This document shows, one piece after another, positions 25,850 to 36,381 of a DNA stretch of 64,000 nucleotides. The stretch spans positions 1-64,000 of the forward strand of contig NZ_JAHBBI010000006.1 of NCBI RefSeq assembly GCF_019331695.1, in the 5' to 3' direction. A program made the translations under genes and the position numbers. Under the pieces are notes generated by a model. That model ran no database searches. It was not told where the DNA came from and worked only from the letters and a program-made list of their open reading frames with translations. The stretch comes from Bifidobacterium pluvialisilvae. Lineage in GTDB: Bacteria; Actinomycetota; Actinomycetes; Actinomycetales; Bifidobacteriaceae. Numbering within the stretch: the first letter of the stretch is position 1; each line of letters begins with the position of its first letter.

Positions 25850-28204
25850 TCAGTGCTCCTTTCTGGCGGGCGACGGCGTGGCGGCGGCGGACTTCGTCGA
25901 AGACTCAGCCGAAGCCGAAGAGGACGACGAAGACGACGGCGTCGCCTTCGCGTTCTTGCGGTCGTCGCTGTCGTGGTCGCTGAACTCGGTGGGCGCGATG
26001 GTCGGGTCGGGCACGCCGGCCGCGTTCTTGGTGCCTTCGGGCATCTCGCTTTCCGCCTCGAGTTGGCTGACCGACCGGTTCTCGCGCGGCAGCGACATGA
26101 ACGCCGTGTCCCTGAGGTATCCCTCGCCGGCGGTGATGTCGTACTGGATGAGCTTGTAGTCCTCCAGCAGCTCCTGCGTGGCGGCGTCGGCCTTGCTGAT
26201 GTCCACGCGGTTGCCGTTCTTGTCGAGGTAGAGCGCCTGCCCGTCGGGGATGCGCGACCAGCTCTGGATCTTGTTCACCACGGGCGGTTCCATCGCGGGC
26301 ACCTTGTCGTGCAGTTCGGTGAGGAACGCGAGGTAGGGGCTTACCTTCGCGTTCATGTGTTCGGCCGCCTGCGCCATGAAGTAGTTCGGCGACGTGATGG
26401 ACGATGTGCCGGCCGGCAGCTTCGTGCCGTGCGACTGCGACGCCTTGTTCGACCAGATGAAGTAGTCGGTCTCGTGCAGCGCCACGGAGTTGTTCGAATC
26501 CGACGATGCGGACGCGTAGATGCCGGGCAGATGGTCGCCGTAGAAGATCACGGTGATCGGCTTGCTGATGTTGTCAAGCTGGTCGAGGAAGCTCTTGGTG
26601 GCCTGATCGGTGTATTCCACGCCCTTGGCGTACGTCTGGATCTGCGTGGTCTCGTCGAGGCCGAGCGGCGAGTCGGTGGTGCTGGTGGCCTTGAACTCGT
26701 TGTCGTTGTACCAGTTGTCGTAGTTCATGTGGTTCTGCATGGTCAGCACCGAGAGGAACTGGCTCTTGTCGGTGTCTATTTTCTCGAGCAGGCTCTGGTA
26801 GGCGTCGGAGTCGCGCACGTACGGCGAGCTGTCGATACGGTCCTGGTGGGCGATCACGTCGGGCTCGTTCAGCGTCCAGAAGTGCGCGAACCCGAACTTC
26901 TTGTAGTTCTCCCGTCGGGAGTACATGGAGGATTCGTAGGGGTGGAACGCCTGGGAGTCCTTGCCGCCGTTCCACAGCTGGTTGTAGGTGGGCGTCCATT
27001 TGAGCTTGGGGATGAGCTGCTGATAGGGCGAGCTGAGGGAGGCGTCGAAGTTGGCCATGGAAAGGCCGGTCATCGACATGAACTCCATGTTGGCGGTGCC
27101 ACCGCCGTAGCCTGCCGACAGCATCCTGCCGGACGTCGTGGTCGTTTTGATCCTGCGGATGTTCGGCATCGGATCCTTGTTGAGGCTGAGTCCGGGCACA
27201 CGCGTCGGGTCGGAGAACGATTCCGACAGCACCATGATGACGGTGCTGTCCTGCATGTTGGATTCGCGGTCCTTGTTGATGGTCTCCGCCTCGGCCGCGT
27301 ATTTCTTGGCGATCCTCTTCATCGTGGCCTGCGAGTAGTCCGCCGGCTCGTCCATGACCTTGGGGTTGACGAACCGTGCGAAGCCCATGAGCGTGCCGTT
27401 CGCCTGGGCGTCCTGCACGGAATCCCAGAGCTTCGGCGAATCGCCGAACGACTGGGCGAACGAATTGGACCACGATCCGGTCGTGCCGAGGCCGGCGGCG
27501 AACAGGCCGACGAACAGCGACGGCAGCATGACCAGGACCACGCGCGTGGTGATGGAGAGCCGGCGGTCGTCGAAGTCGACGAACCGCCGCCGTCCGTCGC
27601 GATGCCGCAGCGAATAGCAGATCACGATCATGGCGAGGAAGAATATGGCGGCGTTCATGAATATTCGTCCCGATCCGGTCGGGATGAACTCGGTCATGTT
27701 GCCGGCGTCGCTTTTGAGGAAGCTCAGGTCGGACGGTTTGATGGTCTCGTAGCGGGCGCCCACCTTGAACCGTTCCGCCACGGCGCAGAACCCCACGATG
27801 GAGAGGAACACGGGCGTGGCCGTCCAGAACCGGTTGATGACCATCAGCAGCGCGAGATACACCATGCCGAGCAGCAGCATGTTCAGCAGGAACTGGAACT
27901 CGCCGCTCGTCCACATCTTGGAGATGAACCCGCCGAAGCCGCGCAGCGGCTCGACCGTCCACGCGCTCCACTGCAGCAGACCCACGGCCACGGTATCGAC
28001 GACGAGGAACGCGATCACGTAGAACCACCACGGCAGCGGCTTGTGTTCGATCAGCCGCACACGGCCGTCGGCGACGCCGGCGTCCGACGCGGCGTCGTCA
28101 TGCGCGCCGGCGTCGTCATGCGCGCCGGCGGCGTCATGCATGTCGACGTCCGTGCCGTCGTCCGGCAGTTTTCCGTCATCGCGCACGTTCTGGTCCACGG
28201 TCAC
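25850..28204 (-). CDS. LtaS-like sulfatase-fold membrane enzyme
   Basis: Lipoteichoic-acid-synthase/phosphoglycerol-transferase family: several N-terminal membrane spans (about residues 40-260) then an extracellular sulfatase fold. Catalytic features: MVLSESFSDP, the GGGTANMEF segment with the presumed nucleophilic Thr, and FYGDHLPG near the second metal site. The C-terminus is a Ser/Ala-rich tail. The start is probably GTG 28204: AGAAGGAG sits seven bases before it, whereas the upstream ATG at 28225 lacks such a site. It probably transfers glycerophosphate to a surface glycan or lipid; the acceptor is uncertain. Confidence 0.88.
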   Translation of the reverse strand: MTVDQNVRDDGKLPDDGTDVDMHDAAGAHDDAGAHDDAASDAGVADGRVRLIEHKPLPWWFYVIAFLVVDTVAVGLLQWSAWTVEPLRGFGGFISKMWTSGEFQFLLNMLLLGMVYLALLMVINRFWTATPVFLSIVGFCAVAERFKVGARYETIKPSDLSFLKSDAGNMTEFIPTGSGRIFMNAAIFFLAMIVICYSLRHRDGRRRFVDFDDRRLSITTRVVLVMLPSLFVGLFAAGLGTTGSWSNSFAQSFGDSPKLWDSVQDAQANGTLMGFARFVNPKVMDEPADYSQATMKRIAKKYAAEAETINKDRESNMQDSTVIMVLSESFSDPTRVPGLSLNKDPMPNIRRIKTTTTSGRMLSAGYGGGTANMEFMSMTGLSMANFDASLSSPYQQLIPKLKWTPTYNQLWNGGKDSQAFHPYESSMYSRRENYKKFGFAHFWTLNEPDVIAHQDRIDSSPYVRDSDAYQSLLEKIDTDKSQFLSVLTMQNHMNYDNWYNDNEFKATSTTDSPLGLDETTQIQTYAKGVEYTDQATKSFLDQLDNISKPITVIFYGDHLPGIYASASSDSNNSVALHETDYFIWSNKASQSHGTKLPAGTSSITSPNYFMAQAAEHMNAKVSPYLAFLTELHDKVPAMEPPVVNKIQSWSRIPDGQALYLDKNGNRVDISKADAATQELLEDYKLIQYDITAGEGYLRDTAFMSLPRENRSVSQLEAESEMPEGTKNAAGVPDPTIAPTEFSDHDSDDRKNAKATPSSSSSSSASAESSTKSAAATPSPARKEH

Positions 28205-28518
28205 GCGCAGTCTCCTTCTGATCATCGTGATATCGCGTCCATCGTGATATCGTCAACACCCATCGACGACCGGCATCGGGGATATCGGGTCACAGTCAAT
28301 CACAGTCAATGTATTCCGCCAAGCGGTCAGTGTAACCAACGAACCTGAAAAAAGCGGAGAATATACACCTTTCCATGGGTTTCGCGTAACGCGTACGGTA
28401 GACGGACGGTGAAATATCAACGATATTTCAGCGTTTACGGCCGGTAATCGTACGAATCCTATGAACGTTTGACAACGACGGCGAACATCCCGAAGATTTG
28501 CGGGGTAGCCTGAAAGTT
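28205..28518. other. Divergent upstream region of the LtaS-like and PBP genes
   Basis: Carries direct repeats CATCGTGATATCG (about 28223 and 28239) and CACAGTCAAT (28291, 28301) near the LtaS-like start. A hairpin GAAATATC-AAC-GATATTTC lies at about 28411-28429. These may be regulator sites for either gene. No coding frame. Confidence 0.45.
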
Positions 28519-30882
28519 ATGGCTTCCCAGACTCGTCGATCAATCAGATCAGCCGCTTCCTCCCCCAGAATGGCGGGAAGCACGGTGAACAGGCCGGCAT
28601 CGCATACGCCGAACGCCGGTGGGTCGCATCGACCTCCGAAGAGGAAGAAGAAGCATAGGATCCTCAAGGGCATCCTGCTGTTCTTCCTGCTGTGCATCGC
28701 GATGGGTGCCGGCACGTTCGCGTATCTCTACGCGACGACGGAGGTGCCCGACCCCGAGAAGATCGCCATGGCAGAAAAGACCACCGTCTACTACAACGAC
28801 GGCAAGACGGAGATCGGCAGCTTCGCCGAGCAGAACCGCGAGATCATCGACTGCTCCGCCCTGCCCGACTACGTGGGCAACGCCATCGTGGCGTCGGAGA
28901 ACCGCACGTTCTGGTCCGACAGCGGCATCGACCTGCGCGGCATCGGACGAGCGCTCGTGAACAACGTGACCAAAGGCACGCGCCAGGGCGGTTCGACCAT
29001 CACCCAGCAGTATGCGGAACGCTATTACCTCGGCGAGACCACCACCTACAAGGGCAAGGTCAAGGAGGCGTTCCTCGCACTGAAGATCGCCCAGTCGCAG
29101 GACAAGGACAAGGTCCTGTGCAACTACATGAACACCATCTACCTCGGCCGCAACGCGTACGGCATCCAGGCGGCGTCGAAGGCGTACTTCAACAAGGAGG
29201 CCAAGGACCTCACGCTCTCCGAGGCGGCCACGCTGGCCGGCATCATCCCCTCGCCGAACAACTGGGACCCGGCCAAGAACAAGACCATGGCCGAACAGCG
29301 GTTCAAACGCGTGCTCAACATCATGCGCGAGGACGGCTACATCACGGCCAAGGAGAAGAGCGAGGCCAAGCTGCCGAACACGGTGAAGCAGAAGACCAAC
29401 AACATCTACCAGGGCACCAAGGGCTACCTGCTCATGATGGTGCGCAACGAGCTCGTGAACTCCAAGGCGTTCACGGAGACCGACATCGACACCGGCGGCT
29501 ACAAGATCATCACCACCATCGACAAGGCCAAACAGGACCTCATGTACAAGACGGCCACGCCGACCGACCAGTCCAAGGGCATACCGTCCGGCGTGCAGGT
29601 GGGCAGCATCTCGGTGAACCCGAAGAACGGCTCCATCATCTCCATCTACGGCGGCGAGGACTTCCTGACCCACCAGCTCAACAACGCCACGCAGGCCACC
29701 TACGAGGTCGGCTCCACGATGAAGCCGTTCGTGCTGCTCTCGACGGTGCAGAAGGGCGTGAGCCTCAACACCGTGTTCAACGGCAACTCGCCGCGCACGT
29801 TCCCCGGCATCACCACGCCGATGAGCAACTCCGGCGGGGCGAGCTACGGCTACATCAACCTGTACCAGGCGACGGCCAACTCGGTGAACACCGTGTACAT
29901 GGACCTCGCGCAGCATCTCGGCTCGCAGACCATCATCGACACGGCGCACACGGCCGGCATCAAGGGCAAGATCGCCAACGACGCCTACACGGCGCTCGGC
30001 AACTCCGGCCTGAGCGTGATGGACATGGCCCGCGGATTCTCCACCATCGCGAACCAGGGGCAGAAGCCCACCGTGCACATCGTGCAGCAGGTGAACAATT
30101 CGTCGAACAAGGAGCTGTACAAGGGGCCGACGAGCGCGGAACGCGTGTTCGACGCAAACGACGTCGGACTCGTGGTCAAGGCCATGGAGGGCGTGATCCA
30201 GTACGGCACCGGTTCGGAGGCGAGCTCCATCGGCAAGACCATGGCCGGCAAGTCCGGCACCGCAAACGACGCCAAGGCCGTGAGCTTCGTGGGCTTCACG
30301 CCCAGCACGCTCACGATCTTCGCCATGTGGAACCCGGCGAAGGACGGCTCCGCGCAGGAGATGCCGACGTTCGACGGATACCAGAGCGGCATGGGATACC
30401 CGGCGCACCTGTTCACGCTGTATATGTCGCAGGCGCTCGAGGGCGTGGCCGACGAGCAGTTCCCCGAGGCCACGGACGACGGCACGGTCGGCGGCCCGGA
30501 CGGCACGTGGGGCACGGGCACCGGCTCCTCGTACACGGGCGGCGGCAGCTCGAACTCGAACTCCGACAACTCGGGCAACGGCTCGGAATCCGGGTCGGGC
30601 ACCGAATCCGGCAGCGGCTCCGACACGTCGGGCGAATCCGGCAACAGCCAGCAGGGGCAGGGGTCGGGGTCCGGCTCGGGCTCCGGAACCGAATCCGGCG
30701 GCGGATCGTCGAGCACGCAGCAGGGCGGCAGTAGCAGCGGTGGTAGCTCCACGCAGACGGGCGGCAGTTCGGGCGGCACCGGCGGCGGCACCACGGGCGG
30801 CGGCTCAAGCACCGGCGGCACCGCCACCGAGGGCGGCAGCACCTCCCAGCAGCAGGGCCAGACCAACAACAACTCCCAGTGA
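28519..30882 (+). CDS. Class A penicillin-binding protein
   Basis: Bifunctional peptidoglycan synthase: a single N-terminal membrane span (about residues 54-74), GT51 glycosyltransferase with ENRTFWSDSGIDLRG and RQGGSTITQQY, then transpeptidase with GSTMKPF (SxxK), NSVNTVY (SxN) and GKSGTAN (KSG). The last approximately 125 residues are an extracellular Gly/Ser/Thr tail made of short repeats, unusually long. ATG 28519 (MASQTRRS) is preferred to a start seven codons upstream. Confidence 0.95.
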   Translation: MASQTRRSIRSAASSPRMAGSTVNRPASHTPNAGGSHRPPKRKKKHRILKGILLFFLLCIAMGAGTFAYLYATTEVPDPEKIAMAEKTTVYYNDGKTEIGSFAEQNREIIDCSALPDYVGNAIVASENRTFWSDSGIDLRGIGRALVNNVTKGTRQGGSTITQQYAERYYLGETTTYKGKVKEAFLALKIAQSQDKDKVLCNYMNTIYLGRNAYGIQAASKAYFNKEAKDLTLSEAATLAGIIPSPNNWDPAKNKTMAEQRFKRVLNIMREDGYITAKEKSEAKLPNTVKQKTNNIYQGTKGYLLMMVRNELVNSKAFTETDIDTGGYKIITTIDKAKQDLMYKTATPTDQSKGIPSGVQVGSISVNPKNGSIISIYGGEDFLTHQLNNATQATYEVGSTMKPFVLLSTVQKGVSLNTVFNGNSPRTFPGITTPMSNSGGASYGYINLYQATANSVNTVYMDLAQHLGSQTIIDTAHTAGIKGKIANDAYTALGNSGLSVMDMARGFSTIANQGQKPTVHIVQQVNNSSNKELYKGPTSAERVFDANDVGLVVKAMEGVIQYGTGSEASSIGKTMAGKSGTANDAKAVSFVGFTPSTLTIFAMWNPAKDGSAQEMPTFDGYQSGMGYPAHLFTLYMSQALEGVADEQFPEATDDGTVGGPDGTWGTGTGSSYTGGGSSNSNSDNSGNGSESGSGTESGSGSDTSGESGNSQQGQGSGSGSGSGTESGGGSSSTQQGGSSSGGSSTQTGGSSGGTGGGTTGGGSSTGGTATEGGSTSQQQGQTNNNSQ

Positions 30883-30910
30883 CGCCAGTGCCGCGTGGGC
30901 GTGCATTCCC

Positions 30911-30990
30911 ACACACGTCCACACACGTCCACACACGTCCACACACGTCCACACACGTCCACACACGTCCACACACGTCCACACACGTCC
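30911..30990. repeat. Eight perfect copies of a 10-bp unit
   Basis: ACACACGTCC is repeated eight times without variation, starting about 28 bp past the PBP stop. The unit matches one helical turn. Perfect copies suggest a young, length-variable tract. Confidence 0.98.
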
Positions 30991-31010
30991 ACGCAAGGAT
31001 TGAATAGATT

Positions 31011-31712
31011 GGATTTGTGGGTCTGGCAGGTCGTCCCAACACGGGCTTGTGGGTCTGATGGGCCGTCTCAACGGGTTTGTGGGTCCAACGGTTCATAAGT
31101 AAACGTTTTCCGACGTCCTTATGTATGCTCTGGACCCACAAACCTCCTTATGAACGATTAGACCCACGGTTAATGAATGGGCTGGACCCACTGATGGGTT
31201 TGGGTCCGCTGTAAACCCGGCCGGATAACGGCCTAGACCCACAGACCGGCTCCCACTTGAACGGACGGACCCACAAATCCGGCAATCATCCGGTTTTGTG
31301 GGTCTGGCAGGTCGCCAGCATGGAGTTTGTGGGCTTGGAAGGTCGTCCCGATAGGTTTGTGGGTCTATGACATACGTGAGGAACCGGTTTTGATGGTCCC
31401 TGTGTATGCTGTAGACCCACAAACCTCTTTATGAACGATTAGGCCCACGGTTAATGAATGGGCTGGACCCACAAAACCGGTCGGACGATAGGTTGGACCC
31501 ACAAAGTAACGGTCTAGACCCACAGAACCGATTCCACCTGATTGGCTAGGCCTACAAAACCGATTCCATTTGACCAGATAGACCCACAAAACCGGTCAGG
31601 CAACGGGTTGGACCCACAAAACCGATTAATAGACCCACAAAACCGATTCCATCTGATTGGTTAGACCCACAGACCGGCTCCCACTTGAACGGACGGACCC
31701 ACAAATCCAATG
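31011..31712. repeat. Class A arrays (TTGTGGGTCT), two modules
   Basis: TTTGTGGGTCT words at about 31014, 31046 and 31076 lead to a central module (31119-31171) and many AGACCCACAAA-type inverted words. A second module has left words at 31294, 31327 and 31356, a centre at about 31402-31455, and inverted words to 31705. Both centres contain TGAACGATTAGRCCCACGGT as at 15.3 kb. Lies between the PBP and leuA 3' ends. Confidence 0.85.
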
Positions 31713-31743
31713 ACCTGATGTAAATGACCTGCCTGTTTACGAC

Positions 31744-31792
31744 GAGAGGGGTCGGACCACTTCCTCGAAATGGAAATGGTCCGACCCCTCTC
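31744..31792. terminator. Strong hairpin downstream of leuA
   Basis: GAGAGGGGTCGGACCA (31744-31759) pairs perfectly with 31777-31792, a 16-bp stem around a 17-nt loop. It lies 54 bp past the leuA stop on the minus strand. No long T-run follows, so it may be Rho-aided or an mRNA-stabilising structure. Confidence 0.65.
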
Positions 31793-31845
31793 AGCTGTAT
31801 CGGCCTCTATACGGCTAGTGGTCTACCGGTGCCGTTCGGCTCGGC

Positions 31846-34002
<2,157 letters not shown>

Positions 34003-34713
34003 CTACACGATGCGACGGTGGGCGGCCCAGCGGGTGAGCTCGCCGCGGTTGGAGAGCTGGAGCTTGCGCAGCACCTTGGAGACGTGGGTCTCGACGGTCT
34101 TGATGGAGATGAACAGTTCGGCGGCGACCTCCTTGTAGGAGTAGCCGCGGGCTATGAGCCGCATGACCTCCTGCTCGCGGGGGCTGAGCACGTCGATGTC
34201 GATGTCGTCGTCCAGGTCGCCGTCGAGGTCGGGGGACGGTGCTGCGGCCTGCGACGCCGTCGACTGCGGCTGGCCGGGGCCGAGCGCGTTGAGCACGAAT
34301 CCCGCCAGTTTCGGGCTGAACACCGCATAGCCCTCCGCCACCTGGCGGATGGAGGCGATGAGGTCGTCGGCGGTGATGGTCTTGGTCACGTAGCCGCGGG
34401 CGCCGGCGCGGATCACCGCGCCCACGTCCGCCGGCGCGTCGGAGACCGACAGCGCCAGATACAACGTGCGCGGCGCATGCGGCACGCTGCGCAGGATGAT
34501 CTCCGAACCGCCGCCACCCTCGCCGCCGGGCACGTGCACGTCGAGCAGCACCACATCCGGCTTGGTTTCGGCGATCATCCGCACCGACGACTCCACGTCG
34601 CCGGCCTGCCCCACAATTTCGATGTCGTCGGCCGATGCCGTGATCGCCGAGATCACGCCCGCACGGAACAGGTCATGGTCGTCGACCACGCCGATACGTA
34701 TCTTCCTGCCCAT
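34003..34713 (-). CDS. NarL/LuxR-type response regulator
   Basis: Receiver domain (about residues 1-120) with VVDDHD acidic pocket, phosphoacceptor Asp in VVLLDVHVP and the Lys in YVTKTI. An Asp-rich linker and a LuxR helix-turn-helix follow: LSPREQEVMRLIARGYSYKE then ISIKTVETHVSKVLRKL. ATG 34713 has AGGAG eight bases upstream. Its partner kinase is immediately upstream at 34873-36147, but a class F dyad of about 107 bp lies between them. Probably controls envelope-stress genes, by analogy with PspC-linked pairs. Confidence 0.93.
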   Translation of the reverse strand: MGRKIRIGVVDDHDLFRAGVISAITASADDIEIVGQAGDVESSVRMIAETKPDVVLLDVHVPGGEGGGGSEIILRSVPHAPRTLYLALSVSDAPADVGAVIRAGARGYVTKTITADDLIASIRQVAEGYAVFSPKLAGFVLNALGPGQPQSTASQAAAPSPDLDGDLDDDIDIDVLSPREQEVMRLIARGYSYKEVAAELFISIKTVETHVSKVLRKLQLSNRGELTRWAAHRRIV

Positions 34714-34760
34714 CGTCGCCACTCCTTTCCGCTCCCATTATGGCCATGATGGCCGAACCT

Positions 34761-34867
34761 CGAGTTGTGGGTGTTTGTTTTCCGATCCGAGCGTTCACGC
34801 CTACGGAATTTCAACGTTTTCACATCGCCGAACCACTGTTTCGCCAAATAGAAACACCCACAACTCG
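34761..34867. repeat. Class F dyad (CGAGTTGTGGGTGTTT), copy 1
   Basis: CGAGTTGTGGGTGTTT (34761) is exactly inverted at 34852-34867. The centre holds GGAATTTCAACGTTTTC (34805-34821), a form of the shared core. It occupies nearly all of the intercistronic gap between kinase and response regulator, so it is likely transcribed as a 16-bp stem. Confidence 0.8.
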
Positions 34868-34872
34868 CCCAT

Positions 34873-36147
34873 TCAGCTTCTCAACGGCTGGGTGAGCCGC
34901 ACCTCGGTGCCCCAGCCGGGGCGGGAGACGATTTCCGCGGTGCCGCCGGAACGCTTCATGCGGCCGAGAATCGACTCCTTCACGCCGAGATGCCCGGCCG
35001 GCAGACGGTTCACGTCGAATCCACCGCCATGGTCGCGCACGAACACCTGCACGCGTCCGCCACCGGCCTCCATATACACGGAGATCGGCGCGGCACCGTG
35101 TTTGGCCGCGTTGTTCATGGCCTCGACGGTCGCATACAGCAACGCCTCCAGATTCGGCGTGTAGGCGCACTCCCCCACCACGACCACCTCGATGGGTTTC
35201 TCCATTGCGTCCTCCACGCCGGCTGCCGCACGTTTGACCACGCGCGACAACGGCTCCTGGGCGTCGGGAGGCGGCACGACGCCGGGTCCTGCCATCGGCG
35301 AACCGGCGGATACGGTCTGGCCCGCAGATCCCTGACCCGCCACGGCCGACGGTCCCATCGCCGCCACGCCCGTCGGCGCCGGCCCGCACGCTCCCGCAGG
35401 GCGCCCGGTCATGCCCATCGAGGAGGCCGCCGCCTCCGGGTCGCCGTACAGCCATTCGCGCAGTTCACGCTCCTGGGCGCGCGCGAGCGCCGCCACCTTG
35501 GTGGCGTCCCCGGATTGCATCTGGATCAGCGCCAGCGTCTGCAGCACGGAGTCGTGGAGCCGGGAGGCGATGTCGGCGCGCAGTTCCTCGCGGGCGGTGC
35601 GTGCCCGCTGCATCCCCAGGTCGGAGACCAGGTTGATCCACCATGGCGCGATGATCACGCCGATCGCGACGATCATGACCAGCCCGGCCGCCGCACCCTG
35701 GATCAGCGCCACCAGATGCAGCACCGTGCTGAACATGACCAGCACCCCGGCGATGGTCGTCACCATGCTGGCCACCGTCACGACGATGGTGATGCGGCTG
35801 GTATGCGTCTCCGGATGCAGCTGGTCGTCCATGACGAAGCTCATTTGCGCCCACCCGATGGTCACGCCGATGAACACCATGGCCAGCCCCACCACGACAC
35901 GGTCCGGGAGCCCCGCCATCACGCCCCAGACCGCCAGCCCAACGGCGAGCACGCCCACCAACGCCGTTACCACGCCGACGGTCGCCGGCCTGACGTTGCG
36001 CTGGGATTCACGCAAACGGCTCGCGGCGTCCACCAGCGAACTCAGCGTGGTGCGACGCAGCGGCGAATCGTAGGAGGGCTCGGGCGCGGCGGGGCCTCCT
36101 ACACCGTTTTCCTTTGTGGAACGGTTGGTCCGGACGGGCTCATCCAT
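34873..36147 (-). CDS. Sensor histidine kinase (NarL-partner, PspC-associated)
   Basis: About four to five membrane spans (residues 50-175), then a HisKA_3-type dimerisation helix with SRLHDSVLQTLALIQ as phosphoacceptor His. An Ala/Gly/Pro linker (about 240-295) and a HATPase domain with EAMNNAAKHG, VFVRDHGGGFD and GHLGVKESI follow. 424 residues. AGGAGAG lies upstream of the ATG. It is divergent from a PspC-domain gene at 36382, an arrangement seen across actinobacteria for membrane-stress sensing. No extracellular sensor domain is visible. Confidence 0.92.
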   Translation of the reverse strand: MDEPVRTNRSTKENGVGGPAAPEPSYDSPLRRTTLSSLVDAASRLRESQRNVRPATVGVVTALVGVLAVGLAVWGVMAGLPDRVVVGLAMVFIGVTIGWAQMSFVMDDQLHPETHTSRITIVVTVASMVTTIAGVLVMFSTVLHLVALIQGAAAGLVMIVAIGVIIAPWWINLVSDLGMQRARTAREELRADIASRLHDSVLQTLALIQMQSGDATKVAALARAQERELREWLYGDPEAAASSMGMTGRPAGACGPAPTGVAAMGPSAVAGQGSAGQTVSAGSPMAGPGVVPPPDAQEPLSRVVKRAAAGVEDAMEKPIEVVVVGECAYTPNLEALLYATVEAMNNAAKHGAAPISVYMEAGGGRVQVFVRDHGGGFDVNRLPAGHLGVKESILGRMKRSGGTAEIVSRPGWGTEVRLTQPLRS

Positions 36148-36381
36148 GACGCTGTCAGCTCTCCTTACCGGGTACGGGATCCTTCGACTACGGCCTACGG
36201 TCTTCCCCCAACTCTAACAATCCGCGCATCGCCCGCCGACGTCGTTTCGGGGTTTCCTCCCCTGAATCAGGGAACGTTCAGGGTGTTCCCCCATAGCCGT
36301 GGATGTGGTTTTGCGGTGGAATGGAACCAACGACGTAATCGATTGCCATGCGAAGCGCCATCCGAAGAGATTGGAAACGAG

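Noticed and set aside
25853-28348. Very long open frame antisense to the LtaS-like gene (831 codons), and similar long antisense frames at 717-2231, 4782-6401, 9284-11191, 17551-19371 and 32008-34749
   Set aside because: They mirror real genes in high-GC DNA, have His/Arg/Val/Gly-skewed compositions and match no family, while the opposite strand has clear motifs.
36180-36300. Riboswitch in the divergent kinase/PspC promoter region
   Set aside because: Only a partial class G word and short GC stems are visible; no known riboswitch core was recognised.
34990-36381. 950-residue version of the PspC protein starting at 34990
   Set aside because: The added part is antisense to the histidine kinase. 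Homology begins at the ATG at 36382.
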